The position numbers were made by a program, and so were the translations under genes. A stretch of DNA of 64,000 nucleotides from Rhabdophis nuchalis (lineage: Eukaryota; Chordata; Lepidosauria; Squamata; Natricidae), in NCBI GenBank assembly GCA_039707465.1, contig CM077651.1, positions 23,983,019 through 24,047,018 of the forward strand. The letters are read 5' to 3'. Shown here piece by piece: positions 1-10,214 of this stretch. How positions within the stretch are numbered: position 1 is the first letter of the stretch; the number at the start of each line of letters is the position of its first letter. Under the pieces are notes generated by a model. It was given only the letters and a program-made list of their open reading frames with translations, did no database searches and had not been told where the DNA came from.

Positions 1-521
1 CAAAGGTGGCACGTGAAGCCATTTCTGAGGGCACGCAAGGCGTTGCCCTGTTAGCTCCAGCGTGCATGAGCGTGCTGGCCAGCAGATTTTCAGTCTTGAT
101 TTTCAGCCATTTTTTGCCCTCCTGAAGCCTCCAGAAGGAGAAAAATGGCCCAATGGGCAACCTGGAAGTCCATTCCTGAACTTCCGGTTTGTGTGTTGGG
201 CCTTTTTTCACCCTCCCCAGGCTCCTTAAAAGCTTCTGGAGCCTTGGGAGGGTGAAAAATGGACCTACCGGGCCCATTTACTGAGCCCACCGGAAGTCAG
301 AAAATGGGCTGTTTACTGCCACTGGGGAAGGCCATTTTTGCCCTCCCCAGGCTCCAAAAAAGTTCTGTGTACATGTGCTGGACAGCAGGGGTATCACACA
401 TGTATTCTCAGGGAGCACGGCATGGGAGGCATTAAATTATGGGGGTGGGCACACGAGCATGCACAATAGCGCGAACGTGTGTACTTTAGGCACCCAAGGC
501 AAAAAAGGTTCGCTATCACTG
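1..521. mobile_element. Non-autonomous hAT element, left end outside window
   Basis: The right terminus reads ...GGTTCGCTATCACTG and is followed by ACCTATAC (522-529), a plausible 8-bp target duplication. The interior is GC-rich, with repeated 'gccctccccaggctcc' blocks, as in the complete relative at 12832-13287. No transposase frame is visible. The left end lies before base 1, so the duplication cannot be checked. Confidence 0.65.
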
Positions 522-535
522 ACCTATACTTATGA

Positions 536-1010
536 TGTTTATTTATTTATTTTATTCAAATTTATACCCCGCACCTTCTCCAAAAAAGGACCCAGGCGGC
601 ACACAGGAAGTTTAAAAAACAATACAAATATAACAAAAATTTAAAAATTTAAAAAAAGCTATTATATCCATGTCCTGTGCTAAAATCGTATAAAATCCCC
701 CAAATTAAAATCTATCTAAAACAGTCAAAACTGTAGGTTATGCTAGTACGGCTTGTTGGAAAAGGTGAGTTTTAAGACGCTGACGGAAGAGGCGGAGGTC
801 TGAGATGGTGCGTAGTTCTGGGGGCAAATTGTTCCAGAGGGTAGGGCCCGCCACAGAGAAGGCCCTTCCCCTGGGTGTCGCCAACCGGCATTGCCTGGCC
901 GACGGCACCCTGAGAAGGCCCTCTCTGTGGGAGCGGATCGGTCGAAGGGATGTATGGGGCAGAAGATGGTCTCGCATATAACTAGGCCCCGAGTACATTG
1001 TACAACTGTA
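536..1010 (-). mobile_element. L2-clade LINE, 5'-truncated 3' end
   Basis: Read on the minus strand, the segment encodes the C-terminal tail of an L2 reverse transcriptase (frame 1013-738, with [19 protein letters not shown] and AGPTLWNNLPPELRTISDLR). A short 3' UTR follows, ending in a 'ggtataaatttgaataaaataaata' type tail. It aligns by eye with the longer copy at 14433-16013. The catalytic domain is absent, so it is a dead insertion. Confidence 0.85.
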
Positions 1011-1020
1011 CAATGTAAAT

Positions 1021-1154
1021 CAGGGTGTCAAACTGGCGGACCTCAGGCCAGATGCATCACGCGCAGGCCACGCCCACCCTAGCTCCGCAAAGGCAAAAAA
1101 CCATTGCAATACATCACGTGATGTCATGTGACGTGATCAATTTTGATACCCCTG
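1021..1154. mobile_element. Short hAT MITE with 8-bp TSD
   Basis: Termini CAGGGTGTCAAACT and TTTTGATACCCCTG form a terminal inverted repeat. Both sides carry ATGTAAAT (1013-1020 and 1155-1162), a perfect 8-bp target duplication typical of hAT transposition. The element is 134 bp with no coding capacity. It abuts the truncated 5' side of the L2 fragment. Confidence 0.9.
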
Positions 1155-1162
1155 ATGTAAAT

Positions 1163-2065
1163 GGATTCTCCATGCCTCTTCCTACTTTTTTTAAAAAAAT
1201 CTACTTAATCCAAACTGGCTTTACTATGTTTCATGAAGGGTCTTTGATGATCTCTGAACTTACTTGTTTTCTTGCAGATGTTTCATTACCCAAACTAGGT
1301 AACATCATCAGTGCTAGTAAGGAATGATGTTTGCTGTCAGTGTATATTCTAGTGTTGGTGAGGGTGGCCTTAGAGATTGCTTGGTTGGACTGTTTACTAT
1401 GTTTCACCATTTGATAGATCTGAAAATAGATCTATTTTCTCCACTTACTGCAATGCAGTATTTTGTGCCCACCTTTTAATTCTGCAATGGAAATCAATAC
1501 ATTTTAGATTGTTTATCTTTGAGGATGCTGTATGGCTTATAACACTTTTGGTATCCTTTGTCTAAATCTTAGATAAAGAGCATTTTAAATTTTTAGTTAT
1601 TCATGGTATTACAAATGCAAAAGAGAATTTTCTTCTAATGCACTATAATGCATTTTTAAATGAAAAACCTAGAATGAAAAACTGCTTTGGGGAGAAGAAA
1701 GAAATGGAAATCAGAAAAATTTAGTAATGGCTGAATATATCTGAAATGCTTCTATTCCCAGGTTGGAGTAAAGTGAAAAAAAGTTATGTAATTGTAAACT
1801 GAGAATTCAATAGTTCCCACTTAATATAAGGTATGCTCTAGCATTAAAAAAAATCTCAGTTTTAATTCATGATAGAAATAATTGTGTCATTATGGTTCAT
1901 CGCAATCAGCCAGATGTTAAGACTTGATTTGGCATTTTTATCCACCTATTACTATTCTGTTCACAACAATGTGAAGTCACAATTGCCAGTTCTTTAGCTT
2001 TCATAAGCATCCAGTTTTTCTCAAGAATCTAGGATATCATCATGTATCCATGCATATATGCGGGG
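1163..2065. other. No recognisable feature
   Basis: AT-rich unique-looking sequence. Open frames are short and random, with no repeat family recognised. Confidence 0.6.
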
Positions 2066-2795
2066 TGGGCTTCCAAAATTTTAGCAAGGAGTTCTCTGCC
2101 CAATTGCTGGGTGAGCATGGCTATGGTAAGGTGACCAGATTTTAACATTGTTAAAGCGGGACACCATTGATGGGGGGGAGGGGCGGCGCTAGACTTTTTG
2201 CCGCCACTATAAAATATAAATAATACGAGTACTGTCTGCTAAATTCAAGAAAATGTATGTATTTATGAAATAAATAAATAAATTACATACCTAAATTATC
2301 TGAATAGCTGGTGAAATAGCCACGTGGCCACAAAAACCATATATTCCCTTCCCGTTCTCCCGCCGTTCCCTAGCTTGTTGTGCATTCTTTCCAAAAATCG
2401 GGACTTTTTAAAAAATGCCATGGGACGTGAGACAAATTGTTAAAAATTGGGACTGTCCCGCCAAAAGCGGGACGTCTTGTCACCATGGCGGGAAGGGGGG
2501 GGGGCGTTTTTGCCCTCCCTGTGCTCTGGAGGCTTTCCTCAAGTCTCCAGGAGGGCAAAATTGGCCTCCCCGGGCTCAGGAGGCCCTCTGGAGGCCAATT
2601 TCTTGCCTTCCCGAACTTCCAGTAGGCCCATTTTTCACAGTCCCTGAGCTTCCATGCGTGCCCTGCATCCAAAACGGGCTGTGTGAGGATTCCTGGGCGG
2701 GGTGGGTAGGGCCATCTAGGAGTGGGATTTGGGGGTTCTCCAAACTGAACAGAATCCTAGCTAGAGGTGCTCCAGAACCCCTGCAAACAATCTGT
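2066..2795. mobile_element. hAT-like element hosting a second element
   Basis: The left side (GGGGTGGGCTTCC) and right side (gggttctccaaactgaac ... agaacccctgc) match the family seen at 48172-48516 and, inverted, at 41389-41786. The interior is split by another inverted-repeat element at about 2124-2486. No clear target duplication was found, so the outer limits are approximate. Confidence 0.55.
2124..2486. mobile_element. Inverted-repeat element nested in hAT element
   Basis: It begins GGTGACCAGATTTTAAC, ends GGACGTCTTGTCACC, and contains 'gcgggacaccattg' near the left and 'gggactgtcccgccaaaagc' near the right. The terminal parts are rough inverted repeats. It interrupts the outer element between 'ggctatgg' and 'catggcggg'. 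The superfamily is not determined. Confidence 0.5.
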
Positions 2796-3496
2796 TTGCA
2801 TTTTTATTATAATCTTTCTGAGTTTCTTACAGATCTTTCCAAAGCTGGGATTGTCCCTTTTTTGTTTTGTTTTCAATTTTCATAATTTATCTTGCATTTT
2901 ATATTTTGGTAGAATTGCCTCTTGTTGTATTGTATGATTTGTGCCTCATAGTGTTCACTTTTCTTAGCTGTTATTTGTTGCTTTATGATTTCCAAAGCTT
3001 CTTCAATTTTTCTGGTGTTAAGCCAGTATTTTTTTATTAGGCTTGTCCTGATCCGTACATTTTCAATGTTTGCTCTTTCATGTTTCTTAAATTATTTGCA
3101 TTCCATCTTTATCTTGGCCTCCAATCTGATCTTCTATTTTGGGATTGAATATGATTCTGTTTTTGATTTTCTAATTTTGAAACCCAGTTGTTCTTTTAAC
3201 CAGCACTGCTGTACTACAGGCAACCTAGTTGGCCTGTTCAATAGGTGTAACTTTAATCCTTACAAGTGCCTTATTCACATTCTTCATTATGTCAGGTCTT
3301 GGGAGAGATAACTTCCAATGCTGGCAAACTTTGTCTGTCTACCAGTAATTCTGCAGGTACCATAATATTCAGTTTTAATTCTTTTTGTCAGTTTATGTGT
3401 TGTTCTAGTGTTTGGTTCTGTTATTATTATTTCGTGTAAGTTATCATTTGTGTAGTACATATCAGTTGCTTCTTTTATATTTCCAATTGTTGTTGT

Positions 3497-3805
3497 CAGT
3501 GGTGGGATCCTACTGGTTTAACAACCGATTCGGTGATTGCATCCTTGCTTCGCTCGTGCATGCGCCTGACATGTGCTGCATGCGTCAGGCGCAGTTTTGA
3601 AAAAAACTTACTTTTGCCATTACTGCTGGGGAGGAAAACAGCAGAGGCGCGGTAATCTGCTCTGACATGTGACTCAGCTGAGAAGATATAGATGAATAAA
3701 GTGCAGTGGCAAACTTGATCATTGAAGCGAACTGGTTCATTCCCAGCTGATCGTCAGTGCTACTGGCTTGCCTGAACCAGTCCGAACCAGTAGAATCCCA
3801 TCCCT
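3497..3805. mobile_element. hAT MITE with 8-bp TSD
   Basis: Ends CAGTGGTGGGATCCTACTGG and CAGTAGAATCCCATCCCTG are inverted repeats. The flanks GTTGTTGT (3489-3496) and GTTGTTAT (3806-3813) match at 7 of 8 positions. It is inserted in the R4-type LINE. Confidence 0.85.
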
Positions 3806-4131
3806 GGTTGTTATCCAAGTTTCTTCTACCATTCTACTATTGTTCTGGGGATCTTTGATTTTCACAATTTTTCTGAATCTTTTCCCATTCTGCTTCCCTG
3901 AATATTTTATTCCTGGCAATGAACTTCCTTTGGTTTGCTAACCGTTTGATGATAATTGAGTCTGGATAAATTCTTTTCCAATGTCTGCACATATGCTTTA
4001 AGTAGACCCACTTTGTTAGCTCTGATTTACAATAGCAGGCCATAATGACGCAATTGTCAAACATACTATGCTTTTGTCTTGTCTGTGGTTGTTGTTCATC
4101 CAGTTCTTCCAAGGTTGTTCTTCTATGGCTA

Positions 4132-4600
4132 TGTTGTGGCCCAACGGCATCCAGTGGAGCTGTCAGCAGAGTTGGATAGTGAGGAGGTTGGGGAGGAACA
4201 TGGGCCAGTCCTGGAGGCTGAAGAAAGCTCAGACGAGGGCTCTGCATCGGAGGCAGAGAGGGAGCTAGACAGCAGTAAAGCACAGGAACAGCTGGAGACT
4301 GTTCCCAGTGTGCACATGCACAGAGCTGCCAGAAGAGAAGAACAACTAAGAAAGAAGGGTCGACTTAGGAGTAAAGCCACACATTGGAGGTGTTTGCTCC
4401 CTCCCATAGGAAACAAAAGAGGAGCAAATGGGAAGTGGGCTTTTGCAGGAAACAATTTGTTCATTCAGTTATTTCAAGAGTGGAAAATTCTGTTTGTGAC
4501 TATAAGAGAATAGGTGCCAAGTTTTGCCTTGCCCTGCCTGGGTCAGTGTTAATGTCCACTAGCCACTTTTTTGTTTTTCTTATTGACAGTTGCTAAGTCT
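4132..4600 (+). mobile_element. LTR fragment (TGTTGTGG family) with internal open frame
   Basis: This is homologous to the better-bounded LTR at 10391-10967: both start TGTTGTGGCC and share a long acidic open frame. Here the frame reads PVELSAELDSEEVGEEHGP, then SSDEGSASEAERE, then TVPSVHMHRAARREEQLRKK. The right edge is uncertain (roughly 4600). The sequence beyond resumes the minus-strand R4-type LINE. The shared frame is discussed in the findings. Confidence 0.6.
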
Positions 4601-5019
4601 GGGCTGCTATGTGGTAGGTGTTTGAATTCTAAAATCTCAAACCACTTAGCTTCTTCACTTTCTATTACTTTGTCTGTTTTGTGGTCCCACCAATTGTTTG
4701 CAGGCAAATTGTATTTCTTGCAGCTATTCCAGTGCAGCTTCAGTGCTACTCTATCATGCCACTGTTTGTAGTCAGTCTTATAATCTTCTTGCAGCAGATA
4801 ACTGGTCCACTGTTTCTTCAGCTTCTTTACAAGGGTGGCATTGCTGTCTGTTGTTGTCTTCTCAATTCCAGCTTTGTACCCATTTGTTCTTGTGCAACCT
4901 GAATTAACCCCTCTTTCTCTTTCTTTAATTATTGTTTCATTACATAATCAAAATGTTTGAAACTTGTACATGTTGACATAAATAGTTTGAGCTATAGTTT
5001 AGTACACTGGGTGGACATG

Positions 5020-5774
5020 ACCTTGTAGACAACCCTCACTCTATCAAGGACCTTGGAGTACTCATATCTAACGATCTAAGTGCCAGAGCCCACTGTAATA
5101 ACATTGCCAAAAAGGCATAAAGAGTTGTTAACCTAATCTTGTGTAGCTTCTTCTCTGGTAATATTGTACTGCTAACCAGATCATGCAAAACATTTGCTAG
5201 ACCAGTTCTCGAATACAGCACATTTGTCTGGAACCTGCACTGTATATCAGACATTAATACAATTGAGCGAGTCCAGAGATATTTCAGGAGAAGAGTCCTC
5301 TACTCTTCTGCTTGCAACAGAATACCTTATGCCACCAAACTTGAAATTTTGGGCTTAGACAACTTAGAACTACGCCGTCTTCCGTCTGACCTAAGCATAG
5401 TACATAAAATTACCTGCTACAATGTCCTACCTGTCAATGACTACTTCAGCTTCAACCAAACAATACACAAACACACAAACTTAAGGTAAACTGCTCCAAA
5501 CTCGATTGCAGAAAATACAACTTGAGCAACGCCTGGAATGCCCTACCTAACTCTGTGGTTTCTTCTCAAACCCCCAAAACTTTAACCCTAGACTGTCTAC
5601 TGTCAACCTCACCCCATTCCTAAAGGGTCTGGAAGGGGTGTGCATAAGCGCACCAATGTGCCTACCGTCCCTGTCTTACTGTTTCTTTTTATTCGTACCC
5701 ATTTCATGTATCCAAAATCATGTTTATACTTATATATGTTATCTAATACATGCTTGATGAACTAAATAACTAAA
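5020..5774 (+). mobile_element. LINE 3' end, CR1-like RT C-terminus
   Basis: The plus-strand frame 5139-5489 reads FARPVLEYSTFVWNLHC, IERVQRYFRRRV, KLEILGLDNLELRRLPSDL and IVHKITCYNV. This is the pattern of the C-terminal domain downstream of the RT in CR1/Rex-type LINEs. The frame is then lost, but 'RKYNLSNAWNALPNSVV' can still be read after about 5510. The 3' UTR ends in repeated CTAAATAA, which is interrupted by a Helitron at 5775. It is a 5'-truncated, non-functional copy. The exact clade is uncertain. Confidence 0.7.
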
Positions 5775-6343
5775 TCTATATAAATAAAATTGTAACAAGT
5801 TTGCTCAAAACCGCTAATCTGCGAAGGTACTGCACCGATCGCTTCCAAATTTTCACACAACATTTCTTTGAAATGCAGCACCAATGATATATCTATATAG
5901 ATTGTGTAGATGTCACACCTGTGCCAGGTACACACAATGGAAATGTAAAAAATTGTAAAAAAGCTAGGTAGATGGATACAAAGAGAACAGTGGGCCACAG
6001 GTATTATGTTATCTCTTATGACATAAAATACTCTGAGGGAGAAATACAGTAGGTAGGTAGGTAGGTAGGTAGGTAGGTAGGTAGGTAGGTAGGTAGGTAG
6101 GTATGTAGAGGGATAGAGAGAGGGAGAAATACAGTAGGTAGGTAGAGGGATAGAGAGGGAGAGGGAGAAATACAGTAGGTAGGTAGGTAGAGGGAGAGAG
6201 GGAGAAATACACTAGGTAGATAGGTTGGGGGTTATACGATGGTTGTTTGCACGTGTTTGTGTGTGCAGGTGGAGAGCTACACACAGATTGGTTGGCCATT
6301 TAGCCAGACTGGGCCACAGCAACGCGTGGCCGGGAACGGCTAG
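5775..6343 (+). mobile_element. Non-autonomous Helitron
   Basis: The 5' end is TCTATATAAATAAAATTG. The 3' end is CTAG, preceded by a hairpin (GGCCAC ... GTGGCC, 6 bp) about 9 nt upstream. The flanks are A before and T after, with no target duplication, as expected for Helitron insertion. The interior holds a (GTAG)n minisatellite. The copy sits in the TAAATAA tail of the preceding LINE. A relative on the opposite strand ends at 19586. No Rep/helicase frame is present. Confidence 0.8.
6048..6225. repeat. (GTAG)n minisatellite inside Helitron
   Basis: A pure GTAG run at 6049-6102 is followed by three imperfect higher-order units built from 'agagggagaaatacagtaggtag'. The complementary motif (ctactgtatttctcc) recurs at 19040-19325 and 54880-55285. 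Confidence 0.9.
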
Positions 6344-6804
6344 TAACTAAATAAATAAAATTATTTAAGAATTTGGTGTGGCCTCTATCTTGGAGGCTTA
6401 TGTCTTGGAGTATGCTATCAGGAGCATACTCTTCCTAGTGGCCTTCAAAAGAAAACCCCAATATCTTTATTCCATCCTTTTTCAGGTTCCCTCTTCATAT
6501 TTTATGGTATGCACTTGTATAGATTATGGATCAAAAGGAAGACTCACTTGAAGTGTTTTATGTCTGAATGAAGTCTAGAATGGCAACATCTCCTGTGTCA
6601 AACTCACTTTGTTCTTCGCCCGGAAGCTTGGCACAGGGCCTCAGTTTGGCTGATTCAGTAGCAGAACACGATTCCTAATGGGTGCCAAAGAATAGACTTA
6701 TGTACAGAAAATACTTTGAGTTCTTTGACACTCAGATGCTGAACTATTGTATATTTCAAAGAGTTCTCTGTTTCTAATGTTTACGGGCTGATTTGTATTA
6801 GTAG
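6344..6804. other. No recognisable feature
   Basis: The remainder of a TAAATAAATAAA LINE tail occupies the first 20 bases. The rest is unique-looking sequence without a supported feature. Confidence 0.5.
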
Positions 6805-7060
6805 ATGAACTATAATAATCCATGGATTTAGAGCCGTTATAATTTTCAGGAGACTCCTGGCTTTAAATACCGGGTCTTTCTGTTCTCTTAAAGATGGTAG
6901 GGCATGGAAAATATAACACAACAGATCACATTTTCATTCCTGTTCCAACAATTTAAAACCGATGATTAATACCTTCATTAAAATGCATTAAGTTAATTTA
7001 TAGCTCCTTGTATTCCATCACAGGGATGAGCAGGCCTGTTAGGCATGCAAAATATGCATC
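6805..7060 (+). repeat. Locally duplicated unit, copy 1 (LTR-free)
   Basis: From 'aataatccatggattta' through 'ttataattttcaggag', 'cctggctttaaat' and 'cttaaagatggtagggcatgg' to 'gttaggcatgcaaaatat', this closely matches 10350-10390 joined to 10973-11166. In this copy no LTR separates the two halves, so it preserves the unoccupied site. Confidence 0.85.
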
Positions 7061-7261
7061 ATTAAAAATGATTTTTGTATACGCATCAGGTACAGTACAA
7101 GTGCAGTGATTATTGCCTGTGGCTATGAGTATCTCAGCTAGAATCAGCTGTAGAAAGGGTTGGGATATAATAATAGTCAATAGGTTTAGTTGATCATTGT
7201 AGACATGTTTTAAAGAAATTGTTTTGAGTTCTTAACTTCAGTTCTGTTGGAGGGTTAGAAT

Positions 7262-7800
7262 AATGCCACTGTATAGTGCCTTGGTAAGGCCACACTTGGA
7301 ATACTGCATACAGTTTTGGTCGCCACGATGTAGAAAAGACGTGGAGACTCTGGAAAGAGTGCAGAGAAGAGCAACCAAGATGATTAGGGAACTGGAGACT
7401 AAAACATATGAAGAACGGTTGCAGGAGCTGGGTATGTCTAGTTTGATGAAGAGAAGGACCAGGGGAGACATGATAGCAGTGTTCCGATATCTCAGAGGGT
7501 GCCACAAAGAAGAGGGAGTCAAACTATTCTCCAAGGCACCTGGGGGCAGGACAAGAAGCAATGGGTGGAAACTAATCAAGGAGAGAAGCAACTTAGAACT
7601 AAGGAGACATTTCCTGACAGTTAGAACAATTAACCTCTGGAACAGCTTGCCTCCAGAAGTTGTGAATGCCCCAACCCTGGAAGTCTTTAAGAAGATGTTA
7701 GATAGCCATTTGTCTGAAATGGTATAAGGTTCCTGCCCACGCAGGGGGTTGGACTAGAAAACCTACAAGGTCCCTTCCAACTCTGCTATTGTATTACTTG
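7262..7800 (+). mobile_element. CR1 LINE, 5'-truncated, RT C-terminal frame open
   Basis: An uninterrupted frame (7263-7727, 154 codons) encodes the C-terminal domain downstream of the CR1 reverse transcriptase: LVRPHLEYCIQFWSPRC, LERVQRRATKMIRELE, YEERLQELGMSSLMKRRTRG and FLTVRTINLWNSLPPEVV. The stop is followed by the family 3' UTR (gggttggactagaaaacctacaagg) and a short TATT-type tail. No catalytic domain remains, so this is a 5'-truncated insertion and not a gene. Other copies: 21129 (minus), 38104, 46885, 47601 and 62920 (minus). Confidence 0.92.
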
Positions 7801-8525
7801 TATTTGATTTTTTTTCATGATACCCTCTTTTATCTGTGTTTACTATTATGATTGTTCTTCAACGACTTATATTGTTGGATTATAGAGTTTCTAGTATTGC
7901 CAGGTGGGGGAAAAGGGAAGTAATCACTTTCATTGTGCCTGAAAATTCAGACAATTTTTGCTAAGTAATATAATTTCCCCAGCCTTTCTGATCCTCTTAG
8001 CAAGCTAAAGAAATTTAGCAAATTTGCTTTCCCCCCCCTAAAATCAAGCTGCACCTTAACCCGTAGAATAACAATAGTTGTTCTCATCTATCAAATTCCA
8101 AAGAATTAATTCACCTAAGCATTTTATTTTATTTTTTAAAAAAGAGAACACTATTGGAGGGACTCATACATTTTTGTTACTTTGCAGGTTAATGTTATCA
8201 TTGAATACAGTAAATTGTATTTGCTTAATGGATCTCAGTTTTGCTTCCTTATTAAATCAGAAGTTGGAAGCTGCAACAAAAAAATATTCACCTAATGGTA
8301 CAAATTATAAGATCAAATTTTGAAAGATTTTGGAATCTGCAGCAGACTGTAGTTCATTTGAGTTTAGTAACATAGGTTATTTTATTTTAAGCAATGGGAT
8401 TAAGTGATTATGTGAAATAACCTGATGTCTGTCCTTATGTCTTTTACTAAGCGAAAAAAAGCATACACACGTTGTGTATTCCGGTTTTGGATGCTTCTTA
8501 TTATTAAATTTAAAAGAATGTTTGT
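7801..8525. other. No recognisable feature
   Basis: AT-rich unique-looking sequence with only short open frames. Confidence 0.5.
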
Positions 8526-8605
8526 TAGTCCTTGACCTACAACTGCTCATTTAGTGACCGGATCTACAACTGTTCATTTAGTGACTGTTGAAGTTACAGT
8601 GGCAC

Positions 8606-9067
8606 CAGGGGTGGGTTCCTGCCAGTTCTAACCTCTTCTATAGAAGAGGTTCCACAAATCTACAGTGCCATTTAGAACCGGTTCCAGCTCCCTCCCCCCG
8701 TCTGTCCACACATCATCAAGATGAAGAGCGAGAGGAGGAATTCTGGGAGTTGAAGTCCACAAGTCTTAAAGCTGTCAAGTTTGAACACTCCTGGGTTTTT
8801 TTTCTAAAGGGTTAGGGGTGCAAGGGTCTTGTAACTTGACAGCTTTAAGACTTGCATGCTTCAAATGCCAGAGGTTCTGAGCCAACATTTTGGTTGCTAA
8901 GCAAGAGTGTTGTTAAATGAGTTTCACCTCATTTTACAAGTTGGCCACGCCCACCCAGTCACATGACTGCCAAGCCTCTCCTACCTGGTCACATGGCTGG
9001 CAAGGCACTCCCACAAAGCAGGCCACACTACAGAAGAGGTTCTAAAAAAATTTGAAACCCACCACTG
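8606..9067. mobile_element. hAT MITE nested in TIR element
   Basis: Ends CAGGGGTGGGTTCCTG and TTTGAAACCCACCACTG. The flanks AGTGGCAC (8598-8605) and AGTGACAC (9068-9075) match at 7 of 8 positions. The interior includes a partial inverted repeat of 'agctttaagactt'. Confidence 0.88.
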
Positions 9068-9244
9068 AGTGACACTAAAAAAAGTATTTTATAACCATTT
9101 TTCACACTTTGGATCATTGCAGCAACCCTGTGGTTGCTCCATCAAAATTTGGCACTTGGCAACTGGCATGTATTTATGACAACTGCGCTCTCCTGGGATC
9201 ACATGATCACCATTTGTAACCTTCCCAGCTGGCTTCTGATAAGC

Positions 9245-9470
9245 CAGTGGTAGTCAACCTGGTCCCTATTGCCCACTAGTGGGCGTTCCAGCTTTCATGG
9301 GGGGCGGTAGGGGTTTTGTCCAATACTGAAGCACTTTCCTTTTTAAAATTTAATTGACTTCCCTACTTTATAAATCACTATTACTGTGGAACCGATGGGC
9401 GGTTAGAAAATTGTACTACTAACAGAGATACAAAAGTGGGCGGTAGATATAAAAAGGTGGACTACCCCTG
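9245..9470. mobile_element. hAT MITE nested in TIR element
   Basis: Ends CAGTGGTAGTCAACC and GGTGGACTACCCCTG. There is a perfect 8-bp duplication, TGATAAGC (9237-9244 and 9471-9478). Length is 226 bp. Confidence 0.92.
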
Positions 9471-9575
9471 TGATAAGCTAACTCAATGGGGGTGGTGGTA
9501 ATCCAGAATCATTTAACAACCGCATGATTCACTTAGCAACTGCACTGATTTGTTTAACAATTGTGGCATAAGAAG

Positions 9576-9871
9576 CAATGGTGGGTTCCGGCTGGTACAC
9601 CCCGGTACGCGTGTACTGGTGCTTGCTGGGAGCCGCAGGCACTGTTCCTGCATGGTGCTCCAGAGGGCCCATCCACCCGCCCGCTCTCCTTACCTCTATT
9701 TGAGCCGACCGGGGCATTTGTGCATGTGCACGCAGTGTACGGCGTCTGTGCGACACTCCGCTGAGCAGCTGGAGTGCCACAGGGCGGTGGTGTGCATGCA
9801 TGCATGCATGTGGTGGACTCCTGGCTCCGTCACAGCGTACTGATTGCAACATGATTTGGAACCTACCACTG
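9576..9871. mobile_element. hAT MITE nested in TIR element
   Basis: Ends CAATGGTGGGTTCCGG and TTTGGAACCTACCACTG. The flanks ATAAGAAG and ATAAGATT match at 6 of 8 positions. It belongs to the same family as 13335, 20500 and 30594. Confidence 0.82.
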
Positions 9872-10214
9872 ATAAGATTATAAAATGGGGCTAATCTCAC
9901 TTAACAGCTGGCTTGCTTAGCCACAGAAATTTTGGGCGCAACTGTGGTCATAGGTCGCGGACTACCTGGAGCCGATGGCAATCACATTTTAGATAATTTC
10001 TAGTACAGAAGACTCGTGTTGACTGCCTACGAATCTGTACTTTGCTTCTGTGAATCATTATTTTGTGGCTTTGAAAATACATGTTTTATTTTCAGCGGTT
10101 TTGACACCCATAAGGCTCGTATCATATGTCAAGGAAAAACAAGGATGGCCTCATTGCCCTACAACTCACATGTTCTTTCTTTGGTTTTAGATATTCATTG
10201 CTGAGGTATGTTTT

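Larger units (their letters stand above)
2825..4910 (-). mobile_element. Decayed R4/Dong-type LINE, rearranged, two insertions
   Basis: Minus-strand translation shows scattered LINE pieces. Near 4890-4630 there is a C-terminal region with HPCKEAEETVDQ (zinc-knuckle area) and SCKKYNLPANNWWDHKTDK. From 4070 to 2825 come CVIMACYCKSELTKWVYLKH, IYPDSIIIKRLANQRK and RNKIFREAEWEKIQKN, which resemble the region upstream of the RT. Frames are broken throughout. A hAT element (3497-3805) and an LTR (4132-about 4600) interrupt it. C-terminal sequence comes before N-terminal sequence, as also seen at 28150-29660. The R4 assignment rests on these motifs only. Confidence 0.55.
8526..9968. mobile_element. 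TIR DNA element split by three hAT insertions
   Basis: The ends TAGTCCTTGACCTACAAC and GGTCGCGGACTACCTGG are inverted repeats. Interior landmarks such as 'ggcacttggcaactggcatg', 'aactcaatggggg', 'attcacttagcaactgcac' and 'aaattttgggcgcaactgtgg' recur in copies at 16137, 19588, 20107, 31967 and 48527. Removing the three nested elements (8606-9067, 9245-9470, 9576-9871) leaves about 430 bp, the normal family length. Better-preserved copies are flanked by TA, suggesting a Tc1/mariner-type target. There is no coding capacity. Confidence 0.85.
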
